In this document: in pieces, positions 1 through 10,817 of the stretch
Layout of the letters: each line of letters opens with the position of its first letter
How positions within the stretch are numbered: position 1 is the stretch's first letter
Source: Acinetobacter chengduensis
GTDB lineage: Bacteria; Pseudomonadota; Gammaproteobacteria; Pseudomonadales; Moraxellaceae
Assembly: GCF_003664645.1 (NCBI RefSeq)
Contig: NZ_RCHC01000002.1
Span: 62,001-126,000, forward strand
Reading direction: 5' to 3'
DNA: 64,000 nt
Position numbers and translations under genes: made by a program
Notes under the pieces: model-generated
Seen by the model: the letters and a program-made list of their open reading frames with translations, nothing else
Told to the model about the DNA's origin: nothing
Database searches by the model: none

Positions 1-3000
1 GCCATACTCGCAATGGCTAAGGACAATGCCAGCGCCGTTAAGAATGATTCACCGCCAGATAAAGATGATACTGAACGTGTTTCGCCATCCATGTCATGAT
101 CGACTATGGCTAAGCTTAAAGAGTTTTCAAGGCGCTTTAAGGTATAGCGCTGGGAGAGCATGGCCAATTGTTGGTTGGCGTATTCAATTAAAATATCAAG
201 GTTATACTGCTGTGCCAAATCACGGAATTTTTTGCCCGTTGCATCACCCATGAGGCTCGAAATTTTGTTCCAACGGTGTTCTTCGGTTTGGATCTGCTGA
301 ATCTGCTCAGCAAATTGCTGTTGCTTGGCAAGGTTGCGTTGATGCACTTCGAGTTTGAGTTTGAGCTCATCGCGTTGTTCAGCCAAAGTTCGCAAGTTTT
401 CTGCAAGTGCTGATAGGGTCGAGGTTAACACTTCAAATGCAATATTTGGTTGATGTGCTAAATGTTCTTTAAGCTGATTTTGAACTGTTTTAATGCCTGC
501 TTGTAAATCTGCATAAGTGCGTTCAACGGCTGAAATACGCTGTTTGAGTTGCTGTTCTTGCTCATGTGAAACCGTGCTCAGTTGTTCTAATAAGGCATGA
601 TTAAACTCAGTATTTTGCTCAAGCCACTGTTGAATTTGGACATTACTCTGTTCAGCCTGCTTGTGTAGTTGCGTATTTTCAGTGAGGCATTTGTTCAATA
701 TGCTTTGTGCATTATCAAAAGATTGGCGCACTTGATTGAATTGCTGGCGAGCAAGCTCAATTTTATCTTTGAGTTGCAAAATTTGTTGTTCAAATTCGGC
801 TAACCATTCATGTGGTTTTTCAACCGTGATTTGTGTCATATCCAAAATGGCTTGAATCGCAATATCAGTATTCTTTTTACCTGAAATTTTCAGTGCTTCA
901 ATTGCTTTTTCAGCAGATTGAATTTTCTCCTGACTGAATTTGACTTGCTGTGTGCATTGCTCAAATTGCTGCTGGGTTTGATTGTACTGCGTTGTCAAAT
1001 CATGAAGTTGTTTTGATGTTTGCTGGCGTTGTTGTAAGCCATGATAGATCTGTTCTGCTGTCTTTAAAGTCGCTTGTTGCCAGTCGTACTTTTCTGAATC
1101 ATTAAGCAGGCTGATAATATGCTGAATGTTATTTTCAGCCTGTTGCACATTAGATAAATGCTGTGTGGTGTGTTGAATAGAAGTTGCTAGTGTTTGACGA
1201 AGTTTCTGTACTTTTTCATGTGAGGCTAAGCTATCTTCAAGCTGTTTTTGGGCTTGTAGCATTGTATGGTTTTGCGTTTCAAGAAGCTGTGTAAGCGCCT
1301 CATGTGCTTGTGAAAAATCAAATTTGATATTCAAGGATGTGAGTTGAGATTCTAGTTCAGCTTGTAAAGCTTGCTGTTGGAGACCCAGATTTGCACGGTG
1401 CTGCTGATTGGCATTTAAAGATGCTCGGAGCTCTGTTAATACTGTTTGTTGTTTCTGCCAAGTATCAAATGCAAGTTTTTCAGAAGCCACAGCTTGTTGC
1501 TCTTGCTGTTCTTGTAATTTCAGCAATTCATCAGAAAAATTGGCTTGTTCTACATAAGGATGATGAGTACTTCCACAGACTAAACATGCCTCACCATCAA
1601 CCAGTTCTGATCTGAGCTTTTCAAGATTTTCTGTATTGAGCAAGCGCTGCTGTTGCAAGATTTTTTGCAGTTGCTCACGTGCAATTTTTTGTTCCTGATA
1701 ATCCTTTTCTGCACTATCGAAGGTAGCTTGATGCTCTAAAATTTGTTGATTTAATGTGTTATATGAGTCAATTAATTGGCGTTGTTCTGCATCAATATGT
1801 TTGAAATTTTGCCATTGTGGCTGAATGACTTTGAACTGACTAAATTGCTGTAGTAGCTGGTCACGCTCATTTCGAAGTGAGGTGATTTTTTGATGTAGTA
1901 CTTCGTCTTGACCAAACTGTTGTGTCAATTCATCGAGCTGTTTCTGTTGAGCTTTGCATTGAAGATTGGCGTGTTGCACATCACCATAAGTCTTTTCAAA
2001 TTGTGCATAGCTTTGAATAAAACGTTGCAGTTGAGAAAGATGTGCAGAGAGGCCATCATCAATAGAAGCAAAATGCTTTGAACATTCTAATTGCGCTGTG
2101 TGCTGTGCAATCTTGTTTTTGAGCTGCTCAAGTTGAAGCTTCAGCTGATTTTCATGATTTAAATGTGGAGTAAGTTGATTTTCAATCTCTTTAAAATCAC
2201 TTTGCGCTTTGCGTAACTGATCCACTAAGACTAAACGTTCTGCAATCCGCTCACGGATTAATTTAATGGAATCCTGATGCTGAATTTCGAATTGGTTTTG
2301 CTGTTTTTGTTCAGCCTCAATGTTTTCAAAAACAATTTTCTCCGCGGTATATTGCTGTTCAATATGATTAAAATCGTGTTGGGCTTTTTGCAACGGGGTT
2401 TTTAATTGTTCAATTTCATTCTGAATACTTTTGTGTCGTTGCACACTTGGGCGAATTGCTGCAAAGCGTTCAAGCTGGCTGAGTTGTGCTTTTTCTGGTG
2501 CAAGTGCATCGAGTTGTTGCTGTTGAATATTCAGTTGTTGCTGATGTACTAGAGCATCGGTTTCATACTTTTGCTTTTGTTCATACCATTGTTGATTTTT
2601 TTCGAGCGCAGATTTTTCAATTTCCAGCTTTTTATATTCTGTAGAAACTGTATTGAATTGATCGGATATTGTTGCAAAATCTTCTTCAGATAATATTTCA
2701 ATATGCCCTAAAACATTTTCAAGCTCTTTGCGCTGGCTGGCAATTTCTTTGGTTTTATCAAAGGCGAGTTTACCAATTTTGGCAAAAATATTAGAGTTGG
2801 TCAGGTATTCCAACAGCTCGCCACGTTCATTATCACGCGCTTTTAAAAAGGCAGTCACTTCTGACTGTGCTAATAAAACCGCACGGGTAAATTGCTCGAA
2901 ACTGAGTTGGGTAATGCGTAAAATTTCTTTTTTAACAGGGTCGGGTTTATTGGCAATGATAGTGCCATCTGTTAAGCATTGGAGGGAACGCTGCACGCTT

Positions 3001-3371
3001 TGGAGCTTGCCATCAGCTTTCTCACGCGCACGCTTAATTTCCCAACGTGCTAAATAGACTTTTTGATCTTGTGCGATAAAGCTAAGTTCTGCAAAACCAT
3101 GGCCGGTACCACGCCTTAATACAGTTTGTGGAGAGTTGGTTGGCAGTTCAGAACCATCGACATCCACCAGTTTACCATCGCTGTCTTTTAAGCGTGGCAC
3201 ACGGTTAAATAGCGCCAAGCACATGGCATCTAAAATGGTCGATTTACCTGCACCAGTTTTCCCTACAATAGCCACCAAACCTGCGCTGGCCAAAGGCTCA
3301 CTTTCAAAATCAATAAAATGTTCACCCGCTAAAGATGCCAAGTTTTTAATGCGTATAGATAAAATTTTCAT
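1..3371 (-). CDS. sbcC: Exonuclease subunit SbcC (SMC-like ATPase), 3' end cut by window edge
   Basis: Large subunit of the SbcCD (Mre11-Rad50-like) nuclease, which cleaves DNA hairpins and processes double-strand ends. Reading the minus strand from the ATG at 3371 gives an open frame of about 1123 codons that leaves the window at base 1. Visible parts are a Walker A motif GKTGAGKST at residues 37-45, a long Gln/Leu-rich coiled coil, a zinc-hook CLVC (Cys596 and Cys599, bases 1575-1586) and the ABC signature SGGES at about residue 1105, close to the edge. Only Walker B and the last part of the C-terminal lobe are missing. It starts 9 bp after the sbcD stop, so the two are surely one transcript. 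The frame has no internal stop at the points checked. Identification is firm; the C-terminus is unseen. Confidence 0.96.
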   Translation of the reverse strand, partial: MKILSIRIKNLASLAGEHFIDFESEPLASAGLVAIVGKTGAGKSTILDAMCLALFNRVPRLKDSDGKLVDVDGSELPTNSPQTVLRRGTGHGFAELSFIAQDQKVYLARWEIKRAREKADGKLQSVQRSLQCLTDGTIIANKPDPVKKEILRITQLSFEQFTRAVLLAQSEVTAFLKARDNERGELLEYLTNSNIFAKIGKLAFDKTKEIASQRKELENVLGHIEILSEEDFATISDQFNTVSTEYKKLEIEKSALEKNQQWYEQKQKYETDALVHQQQLNIQQQQLDALAPEKAQLSQLERFAAIRPSVQRHKSIQNEIEQLKTPLQKAQHDFNHIEQQYTAEKIVFENIEAEQKQQNQFEIQHQDSIKLIRERIAERLVLVDQLRKAQSDFKEIENQLTPHLNHENQLKLQLEQLKNKIAQHTAQLECSKHFASIDDGLSAHLSQLQRFIQSYAQFEKTYGDVQHANLQCKAQQKQLDELTQQFGQDEVLHQKITSLRNERDQLLQQFSQFKVIQPQWQNFKHIDAEQRQLIDSYNTLNQQILEHQATFDSAEKDYQEQKIAREQLQKILQQQRLLNTENLEKLRSELVDGEACLVCGSTHHPYVEQANFSDELLKLQEQQEQQAVASEKLAFDTWQKQQTVLTELRASLNANQQHRANLGLQQQALQAELESQLTSLNIKFDFSQAHEALTQLLETQNHTMLQAQKQLEDSLASHEKVQKLRQTLATSIQHTTQHLSNVQQAENNIQHIISLLNDSEKYDWQQATLKTAEQIYHGLQQRQQTSKQLHDLTTQYNQTQQQFEQCTQQVKFSQEKIQSAEKAIEALKISGKKNTDIAIQAILDMTQITVEKPHEWLAEFEQQILQLKDKIELARQQFNQVRQSFDNAQSILNKCLTENTQLHKQAEQSNVQIQQWLEQNTEFNHALLEQLSTVSHEQEQQLKQRISAVERTYADLQAGIKTVQNQLKEHLAHQPNIAFEVLTSTLSALAENLRTLAEQRDELKLKLEVHQRNLAKQQQFAEQIQQIQTEEHRWNKISSLMGDATGKKFRDLAQQYNLDILIEYANQQLAMLSQRYTLKRLENSLSLAIVDHDMDGETRSVSSLSGGESFLTALALSLAIASM

Positions 3372-3380
3372 GACAATTCC

Positions 3381-4634
3381 TTAAACGCTCGCATCATCTT
3401 CAAGTGATTTTTGTGCTTCATTCACCAAGCTTAAAAAATCTGTCATTACTTTTTCATCCTGACCATAGCCTTGTTTTTCCCACAAATTTTGAAAAAGCTT
3501 TTCAGGAGTAGGCGGATCAAGGTGAATGGTAGTTTGCTGCTGATCATTGGATTCTGTATTTAAATAACGGCGGCTAATGCGCACCAAACGATAACGATTG
3601 GGTGCCAGCGCCTCTTCAAACTGCTGTCTTAAATTAGGCGCTGGCGGGGTGTCGGTATGGTATTCAATCTCGACATATTCACGTTGGTCAATATTGTCAA
3701 TCTCACCACTGGCTAAGGCAGATAGTTGCGTTAATACTTCAGCAATCGTACCTTTGATCCGATGAAGTTGCACACTGCGTGGAATGACTAAAGACTCAAT
3801 CTGAAAGCGAGATTCATCCTCTTGATGTGGATCGATGCTTACTTCTAATACTTGGTGTTTGTAATTAATTTCACTAAAAGACAAGGGAATAGGTGAGCCA
3901 CTATAGCGGATATGTGAATGTCCAACTTTTTGTGGTTTATGCAAATGTCCAAGTGCCACGTAGTCAATCACATCATCAAAAAGCACAGTCGATAGCGCTT
4001 CTTCATGACCAATAATAATGGGGCGTTCAGAGTCTGATGTCTCGCCACCTTGCATGTGAGCATGTGACATTAAAATTAAGGCTTGATCAGGCTGTTTGCG
4101 TGCATTGGCTTCTGCAATTAATTGCTGATGAATATAGGCAATGGCATTTTGACTATTTGTAGTTTGCTCATTAATGCCAGTAATTTCAGCAGCGCGTAAA
4201 AAAGGTAAAGTTAGGCACCATGCCACAATATTTTTTTGTTCATTATAAATAGGCACCAGCAATCGGTCTAAGTCGAGTTGTCCTTGAGTATTTTTATGTA
4301 CTACACCTACAGCTTTGGCCTGGTATTTTTCTAATAATGGTTCAACCTGTTCAATACGATATCCCGAGTCATGGTTCCCTGCGATCATTAGGGTTTGCAT
4401 GTGTGGCGCACGATCATGCGCATCTGCTAAAAATTGATACAGTTGTTTTTGTGCTTTGGAAGCAGGATTGATGACATCAAAAATATCACCTGCAATGAGC
4501 AGGGCATGTGGCTGTTTTTGTTGTATTTGCTCAAGTAACCAATTCAGAAACTGTTCGTGTTCGTAGTCACGCGAGTGGTTATAAAAAAATTGTCCTAAAT
4601 GCCAATCAGAAGTATGAAAAAAACGAACAGTCAT
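3381..4634 (-). CDS. sbcD: Exonuclease subunit SbcD (Mre11-like phosphoesterase)
   Basis: Nuclease subunit that pairs with SbcC; a calcineurin-like metallophosphoesterase using two Mn ions to cut DNA. The 417-residue product has the family's metal-binding motifs in order: SDWHLG (Asp10, His12), GDIFD (Asp50), GNHD (Asn87, His88), SHAH and GHLHKP. Length matches the usual 400-420 residues. The C-terminal third would be the capping and SbcC-contact region. It is the first gene of a minus-strand sbcD-sbcC operon with a 9-bp intergenic gap and no terminator between. Confidence 0.96.
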   Translation of the reverse strand: MTVRFFHTSDWHLGQFFYNHSRDYEHEQFLNWLLEQIQQKQPHALLIAGDIFDVINPASKAQKQLYQFLADAHDRAPHMQTLMIAGNHDSGYRIEQVEPLLEKYQAKAVGVVHKNTQGQLDLDRLLVPIYNEQKNIVAWCLTLPFLRAAEITGINEQTTNSQNAIAYIHQQLIAEANARKQPDQALILMSHAHMQGGETSDSERPIIIGHEEALSTVLFDDVIDYVALGHLHKPQKVGHSHIRYSGSPIPLSFSEINYKHQVLEVSIDPHQEDESRFQIESLVIPRSVQLHRIKGTIAEVLTQLSALASGEIDNIDQREYVEIEYHTDTPPAPNLRQQFEEALAPNRYRLVRISRRYLNTESNDQQQTTIHLDPPTPEKLFQNLWEKQGYGQDEKVMTDFLSLVNEAQKSLEDDASV

Positions 4635-4774
4635 GCAAGCCCCAAAAAATCAAAAGATTTGATTAGACTCTAAAGTATCACAAATACTCAATATTCCGTG
4701 GGCTATTGATCATACATACGTCAAGCTAAGTCGCTCAGGGTGATGGTAAAATATGATGCATTTTTACACAGTAG

Positions 4775-5152
4775 TTATTTTGCATTGGGATCGACTTGTA
4801 CAAGGCCAAAAGTATTGTGGTCTGGATCTAAGAAATAACCTTGCCAGCATTTGCCTGCAATGGCGAATTTCTCCATAGCCACTTGACCGCCCTTCGCTAA
4901 AATTTTAGCTGCTGTTGCATCAAAATCATGAACTTCAATCGAACAGGTAAAAGCATTGGTGCCACAATGTGTGGGCGGCGTTTGGGCAGGTCGCTCGAGT
5001 AAACCACCATGGATACCTGCAGTTTCAATTTGATAATATTGAATAGCAAGACCATCAACACGATGAAAAGTCCAACCAAATATTTCACTGTAGAATTGTG
5101 TGTCTCGTTCAGGATTTGAAGATTGGATTTCAAAATAAATAACAGCATTCAT
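4775..5152 (-). CDS. VOC (glyoxalase/bleomycin-resistance) family protein
   Basis: Small single-domain VOC protein of 125 residues. The N-terminal strand and helix have the typical pattern of the fold (FEIQSSNPERDTQFYSEIFGW) and the C-terminal part ends with YFLDPDHNTFGLVQ, a common closing motif in this family. Members act as glyoxalases, isomerases, or binding proteins; substrate cannot be inferred here. The gene is monocistronic, downstream of a stem-loop terminator at 5321-5355 that closes an upstream minus-strand transcript, so it needs its own promoter in 5153-5310. Family call is good, function unknown. Confidence 0.8.
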   Translation of the reverse strand: MNAVIYFEIQSSNPERDTQFYSEIFGWTFHRVDGLAIQYYQIETAGIHGGLLERPAQTPPTHCGTNAFTCSIEVHDFDATAAKILAKGGQVAMEKFAIAGKCWQGYFLDPDHNTFGLVQVDPNAK

Positions 5153-5311
5153 GCGGAGATGCTCCAGCAGAAGGAATGAGATTAGATTGATCTTAAGGTA
5201 TAACTTTGCAGGTTATGAGCATCTTTCTGTAAAGATCAGTGTTTGGGTTTAGGTTGAAAAGATTGAATTAGAATGATAAGACTGAGTTTTGTGTTGAAAT
5301 AAGAAACGCAG

Positions 5312-5355
5312 AAAATAAAAGACCGACGATTCGAGTGATGGTGAAATCGTCGGTC
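5312..5355 (-). terminator. Rho-independent terminator on the minus strand, no protein gene upstream
   Basis: An 11-bp perfect stem (5321-5331 with 5345-5355, GACCGACGATT arms) is followed on the minus strand by TTTTATTTT. There is no minus-strand protein gene between it and 5592, so it appears to end a non-coding transcript. Confidence 0.75.
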
Positions 5356-5515
5356 AAAAAATCTATTCCAAGTTTAAGATTTGGCTGCTGTTCAAAGGCT
5401 CAAACCTGAAAAGAAAATTATTGCTTTAAGAAAGGTCACCGAAACATTGTGGATGCCAGTACAAATCATCGGCTGCTACAGACCTTGTACCCTATATAAC
5501 GCTATGAACTTGAGA
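5321..5515 (-). ncRNA. Candidate small RNA ending at the 5321-5355 terminator
   Basis: The region between the VOC gene and the next plus-strand gene holds a strong minus-strand terminator but no coding frame leading into it. Reading the minus strand from about 5520, there is a TTGTCA hexamer near 5525 and TATATA near 5497, then about 150 nt that can form local hairpins (for instance CCAA...TTGG at about 5368-5384), and then the terminator. I tried to match it to 6S RNA, the SRP RNA loop and RNase P cores and could not. The 5' end is a guess, as the two hexamers are spaced poorly for a standard promoter. Inference only. Confidence 0.4.
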
Positions 5516-5591
5516 TTGGTTGACAATAAAATGAAAAAAAATTCATTTTTTTTTATACTGAATCGATTTTATTTCTTAGGTCATCATTCAG

Positions 5592-6041
5592 ATGTCGCTA
5601 ACTCGTTATTTTTTCTTGTTTTTTGTGATTTGTCTGCTAATGAGCTGTGTCTGTGGCGTATTGGCTGCATTATTACCGCTGGGCGTTGGTGGTATTTTAA
5701 CAGCTGTACCCTATATCGTGGCAATGGTTTGGGTGTTGTATATTTTCCTAAAGCGTAATCAACGTGCACCCACACAGGCTGAGCGTAAAAAAATCACGTT
5801 AGGCTATACCTTAATTTTTTGGAGTTACAACATTGCTTTCCAAATTTTAGGTGTGGCTATATTTGCCATCAAAGACCCTGAGGTTTGGCAAAACTTTATG
5901 CTGTATTTACAGCAACCTAATTTTATGAGTTTAGTGGTGATTATGGGCCTTTTGTTGGCTATTCCACTTTATTTGTTGACCTATTGGTTTTACGGTGCAC
6001 AAGCAAAGCGAATGTCATTCAAAATGTTTGGCCATGAATAA
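5592..6041 (+). CDS. Small four-helix inner-membrane protein (ABZJ_00895-like)
   Basis: Predicted 149-residue inner-membrane protein with four hydrophobic segments at about residues 5-27, 33-53, 70-92 and 110-130, a basic loop KRNQRAPTQAERKK between segments 2 and 3, and a basic C-terminal tail. Sequence style resembles the Acinetobacter family named ABZJ_00895, for which no function is known to me. It lies 65 bp upstream of the epimerase gene on the same strand and may be cotranscribed. The longer frame starting at 5381 is in another reading frame and is not supported. Confidence 0.72.
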   Translation: MSLTRYFFLFFVICLLMSCVCGVLAALLPLGVGGILTAVPYIVAMVWVLYIFLKRNQRAPTQAERKKITLGYTLIFWSYNIAFQILGVAIFAIKDPEVWQNFMLYLQQPNFMSLVVIMGLLLAIPLYLLTYWFYGAQAKRMSFKMFGHE

Positions 6042-6106
6042 GGCTTGAACAAAACATGAACTTATCTTATAGATAGTCGTGTATCTCCATTGATTAGAGA
6101 CTGTTT

Positions 6107-7015
6107 ATGCTGAAGGAACGAGTGTTAATTACAGGGGCGAGTGGTTTTATTGGTACACGCCTGACGGAATACTTGTTAGCTAAAGATTATGCGGTAATTG
6201 GTTTAAGCCGTAAAAAAGATTTGGTTTCGCCTCATCCAGATATGCAATGGATTACACAACTCAGCGAGCTAAAAACTGATCGGATTGATTATGTGATTAA
6301 TCTGGCAGGTGAAAACATTGGGCAAGGACGTTGGACTGCAGCGCGTAAACAAAAATTAATTGCCAGTCGAGTGCAAAGTACAGAGCAACTTTATCGCTAC
6401 CTAGAACAGCGCCGTATTGTGCCTAAAAGTATTGTTTCGGGTTCGGCAATTGGATATTACGGCATAGATCCGAGTGAACAGTGGACGGATGCTTGTACAG
6501 AGCAATCTACCAGCCAGACTATTTTTCAATCTGAGCTGTGCCAGCAGTGGGAGCAGACGGCATTACAATTTAGCCAACAACATACTCAGATTATTCGACT
6601 GGGAATCGTGCTGTCTGCAAAAGGCGGTATTTTGCCTCAAATGCTGTTGCCTATACGCTTGAATTTGGCTGGAAAAATTGGCCATGGGCGTCAGCCAGTA
6701 GTGTGGATTCATATTCGTGATGTCTTGCAAAGTATTGAATTTATCATGAAGTCAGAAGCATCTTCACAAGTGTGGAATTTGGTGGCGCCTGAGCGAATAA
6801 GTCAGGCAGATTTTGCCTCTTTAGCATCCAGACAATTAAATAAACGACCGCTATTGAACTTACCTGCGGGCTTAATGAAGTTGGTGCTAGGTGAGCAGTC
6901 ACAATTGATTTTAAATGGTCAATACGTGAAACCCCAAGCTTTACTTGACGCAGGTTATACGTTTCAGTTTGCAACTTTGAAAGAGGCCTTGGCTAATTTA
7001 TTAGCTCCGCATTAA
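6107..7015 (+). CDS. TIGR01777-family NAD(P)-dependent epimerase (YfcH-like)
   Basis: Short-chain dehydrogenase-like protein of 302 residues in the extended epimerase family typified by E. coli YfcH. The nucleotide-binding loop GASGFIG is at residues 10-16, and SGSAIGYYG in the middle is the family's active-site stretch; the C-terminal DUF1731-like region (residues about 245-300, LLNLPAGLMKLVLGE) completes the architecture. Length is the normal 295-305. Physiological substrate is not established for the family. It converges on thiO and they share the terminator at 7034-7066. Confidence 0.88.
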   Translation: MLKERVLITGASGFIGTRLTEYLLAKDYAVIGLSRKKDLVSPHPDMQWITQLSELKTDRIDYVINLAGENIGQGRWTAARKQKLIASRVQSTEQLYRYLEQRRIVPKSIVSGSAIGYYGIDPSEQWTDACTEQSTSQTIFQSELCQQWEQTALQFSQQHTQIIRLGIVLSAKGGILPQMLLPIRLNLAGKIGHGRQPVVWIHIRDVLQSIEFIMKSEASSQVWNLVAPERISQADFASLASRQLNKRPLLNLPAGLMKLVLGEQSQLILNGQYVKPQALLDAGYTFQFATLKEALANLLAPH

Positions 7016-7033
7016 GTTGACTTAAATGAGCAA

Positions 7034-7066
7034 TAAAAAATGCCTGATACGCAGGCATTTTTTATT
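7034..7066. terminator. Bidirectional terminator between the epimerase gene and thiO
   Basis: TGCCTG-ATAC-GCAGGCA hairpin flanked by an A-run on the left and a T-run on the right, so it can stop transcription from both converging genes. Confidence 0.88.
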
Positions 7067-7080
7067 GGGCTATATGGGGT

Positions 7081-8190
7081 TTACAGCGTGCTGACTAAAG
7101 CGTTTGGTGTGTAGACCTGTGGGTCAACAATCGTCGTTTGTTTGAGTACAAGCTGACGCAGTAACTGTGCAGAAGCTGGACCCATACATAAGCCATTACG
7201 ATAGTGACCAAAGTTGGCCCATAAGTTATCAATATTAGGCATTTGCCCAATATAGGGAATACCAGTAGGTGAGCTAGGTCTTAAGCCCGCCCATTGTTTT
7301 ACAATCTGAAGCTCGGCCAGAGCAGGCACCATATTGAGGCTGGCTTTGTAAATATCTTGTTGTACCTGTGTGGAAGGTCTATGGTCAAAGCCTAAATGAT
7401 TCATGCTGGAACCACAGACAATATGACCATCACGACGCGGGATTAAGTACATCACTTCATTCATACACATGGTGGGTAGCCAATTTTCTGGGCCTTTAAA
7501 AAGGAGCATTTGCCCTTGAACCGGCGCGATGGGAATCTGAAGCTGAAGTTGGCTCGACCAATGTTCTGACCATGCACCTGTGCTAATCACATAGTGATCC
7601 GCTTCAAAGCGCTCACCGCGGGTGCTTTCTACAGCATGAATTTGAGCATTTTGAATGATGAATTTTTCAATCCATGTATTTTCATAAAACTGCACCTGCG
7701 GATGCTGTTTTAAGTAACCAATGATGGATTTAAGCAGACGCGGGTTACGCACATTGGCAATCTGTGGAAAATGAATGGCTTGTTCAAATTGATTGGAAAT
7801 GCGTGGGTTAATCTGTTGTATTTGCTGTTGTTGTAAATGTTCACAGGCTTGCATTGGTTCATTGTGTAATTTGGCGTAATTTAAACCAATTTCAAAATCA
7901 GTCTGATCAAAAATCAGCATGCCTGTTTCATGAATTTCGAAGTCGATCCCTGAAATAGGGCGTAATTTTTCATTCCATTCAAGATATAAGTTTTTGCCAT
8001 GTTTGGCTAAATCATTGACGGCCTGCGGGTAACGCCAAGGATACATGGGAGAGAGAATGCCACCACCTGCCCATGATGCAGCTTTACCTGCAGATTGTTG
8101 ATCAAAAATTGAAACTGAACAGCCTTCTTCTATAAATTCTAGGGCAGACAATAAGCCGCTAATGCCTGCACCTATAATGGCAATATGCAT
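7081..8190 (-). CDS. thiO: Glycine oxidase ThiO-like FAD-dependent oxidoreductase
   Basis: FAD-dependent amine oxidase of the DAO superfamily; ThiO oxidises glycine to the imine used in thiazole formation for thiamine. The 369-residue protein begins with the dinucleotide-binding GAGISG (residues 7-12), has the ThiO-typical AGGGILSPMYPW at about residues 41-52, and ends with GLRPSSPTGIPYIG and a second FAD contact region NFGHYRNG. No other thiamine genes lie nearby, so the pathway role rests on family resemblance; another D-amino-acid oxidase specificity is possible. Confidence 0.83.
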   Translation of the reverse strand: MHIAIIGAGISGLLSALEFIEEGCSVSIFDQQSAGKAASWAGGGILSPMYPWRYPQAVNDLAKHGKNLYLEWNEKLRPISGIDFEIHETGMLIFDQTDFEIGLNYAKLHNEPMQACEHLQQQQIQQINPRISNQFEQAIHFPQIANVRNPRLLKSIIGYLKQHPQVQFYENTWIEKFIIQNAQIHAVESTRGERFEADHYVISTGAWSEHWSSQLQLQIPIAPVQGQMLLFKGPENWLPTMCMNEVMYLIPRRDGHIVCGSSMNHLGFDHRPSTQVQQDIYKASLNMVPALAELQIVKQWAGLRPSSPTGIPYIGQMPNIDNLWANFGHYRNGLCMGPASAQLLRQLVLKQTTIVDPQVYTPNALVSTL

Positions 8191-8389
8191 TCCGTGTTAC
8201 TGCATCTTTAAAAAATAAAAACCGATTATAAAGCATCTCACGAGCTTTTTAGCCCTAGAATTTTGATATAAGGTCCAGATTTAGATGTCCTATTTAATAT
8301 CTCTAGAACAGATAAGGTTGTTGTTTTTTATTCGATTACAAAAAATCATAAACAAAATATGATTTCCTTAATTAAAAAATAAGGGTGTC

Positions 8390-9634
8390 ATGATGAAAAC
8401 AATTTATAGCGTATTATCTTTGGGGATCTTTGCAATACTCAGTAATGCAACACATGCAACGACTGGATATTTTATGCATGGTTATGGGGTTAAAGCACAG
8501 GGTAATGCAGGGACATCAATTGCAAATTTTAATGATGCTTTGACCATTGCCAGCAATCCAGCAGGGCTGAGTTGGATCGAGCAACAAGTGAATGTTGGCG
8601 CTACTATTTTTGCACCTGATCGTTCTTCTTCTATTCACGGAAGCCCATTTGCAGATGGTGAATATGATGCTAATGGTCGTGAATATTTCGTGATTCCAGA
8701 AGTGGCTTACAGTCATCTAGTGAATGATCAAGTTGCTGTAGGTTTTGCGATTTATGGTAATGGCGGGATGAACACCAGCTATAAACAAAGCCCTTTTGAA
8801 AAATACGGGAGTACAGGCCCAGCTGGAGTAAATTTATCCCAATTATTTTTCTCGCCTGCTGTGGCATGGAAATATGCACCAAATCAATCTGTGGCATTCG
8901 CATCTAATATTATGTATCAGCAGTTTGAAGCCAAGGGCATTGATGGTTTTGCCCAGCTTTCACAAGACAGCACGAATCTAAGTAATCGTGGTAAAGATTC
9001 ATCGACTGGGATTGGTTTTAAATTGGGCTGGTCTGGTCAGTTTTTAAATGACCAATTGACCTTGGGTGCTAAATATTCATCTAAGGTCAAAGCAAGTAAT
9101 TTTGATAAATACAGTGGTTTATTTGCAGAAAATGGTGGATTTGATGTGCCTGAAAGTTATGGCGTAGGCGTTGCGTTTAAACTAACACCAGCTTTAACCG
9201 TGGCCGCGGATGTCGAACGGATTAACTATTCAAATGTGGCTTCAGTCGGAAATTCACTCAATTTGACAGAGCCACTGGGGACAGCACAAGGGGCAGGCTT
9301 TGGCTGGCAAGATATCAACATTTATAAAATAGGTGCAACATATCAGGCAACACCGAAACTGACTTTAAGAGCGGGTTATAGTCATAATGATCAGCCGATT
9401 CAATCAGATCAGACCTTCTTAAATATCTTAGCACCAGGTGTGGTACAAGATCATTTAAGCTTGGGTGTTACGTGGCAATTAGATGCACATCAGGATGTTA
9501 GCATTGCTTATACCCATGCACTAGAAGCGGAAGTCAATGGACAAAGTTCTATACCTGTTAATTTTGGCGCAGGCAATGCCAACTTAAAAATGAATCAGAA
9601 TATTTTAGGATTAGCCTATAGCTTCCAGTTTTAA
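8390..9634 (+). CDS. OmpP1/FadL-family outer-membrane transporter
   Basis: Outer-membrane beta-barrel of 414 residues, FadL-like family, which takes up hydrophobic compounds such as long-chain fatty acids. It has a cleavable signal peptide (hydrophobic core at residues 5-18, likely cleavage after THA or HAT at about 23-24), then TTGYFMHGYGVKAQGNAGTS, the FadL N-terminal 'hatch' pattern, and SNPAGLSW. The C-terminus ends in an aromatic residue (YSFQF), as expected for BAM substrates. Two adjacent ATGs occur; AAGGG at about 8381-8385 supports either. Single-gene unit closed by the terminator at 9649. Confidence 0.88.
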   Translation: MMKTIYSVLSLGIFAILSNATHATTGYFMHGYGVKAQGNAGTSIANFNDALTIASNPAGLSWIEQQVNVGATIFAPDRSSSIHGSPFADGEYDANGREYFVIPEVAYSHLVNDQVAVGFAIYGNGGMNTSYKQSPFEKYGSTGPAGVNLSQLFFSPAVAWKYAPNQSVAFASNIMYQQFEAKGIDGFAQLSQDSTNLSNRGKDSSTGIGFKLGWSGQFLNDQLTLGAKYSSKVKASNFDKYSGLFAENGGFDVPESYGVGVAFKLTPALTVAADVERINYSNVASVGNSLNLTEPLGTAQGAGFGWQDINIYKIGATYQATPKLTLRAGYSHNDQPIQSDQTFLNILAPGVVQDHLSLGVTWQLDAHQDVSIAYTHALEAEVNGQSSIPVNFGAGNANLKMNQNILGLAYSFQF

Positions 9635-9648
9635 CGCTATGTTAGGCA

Positions 9649-9682
9649 TTAAAAAAGCATCTGATGAGATGCTTTTTTAATG
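9649..9682. terminator. Bidirectional terminator between the FadL-like gene and hemB
   Basis: AAAAAAGCATCT-GATG-AGATGCTTTTTT hairpin, with an A-run left and a T-run right; serves both convergent genes. Confidence 0.9.
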
Positions 9683-9696
9683 TTTGGTGAGGGCAC

Positions 9697-10752
<1,056 letters not shown>

Positions 10753-10817
10753 TTATAATCCTGTTTTAGGACAACACGCTTCATTTTTTTATTCAATTAA
10801 GGTAATTCGAGCAGACT

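Noticed and set aside
2728..3057. 109-codon plus-strand frame
   Set aside because: Lies fully opposite sbcC, whose minus frame contains all expected motifs; a shadow.
5321..5515. Identification of the candidate RNA as 6S, SRP RNA or RNase P RNA
   Set aside because: The conserved cores of those RNAs are not present, so no name is given.
5381..5758. 125-codon plus-strand frame overlapping the small membrane gene
   Set aside because: The 5592 frame has clear membrane helices and the overlapping frame is compositionally random.
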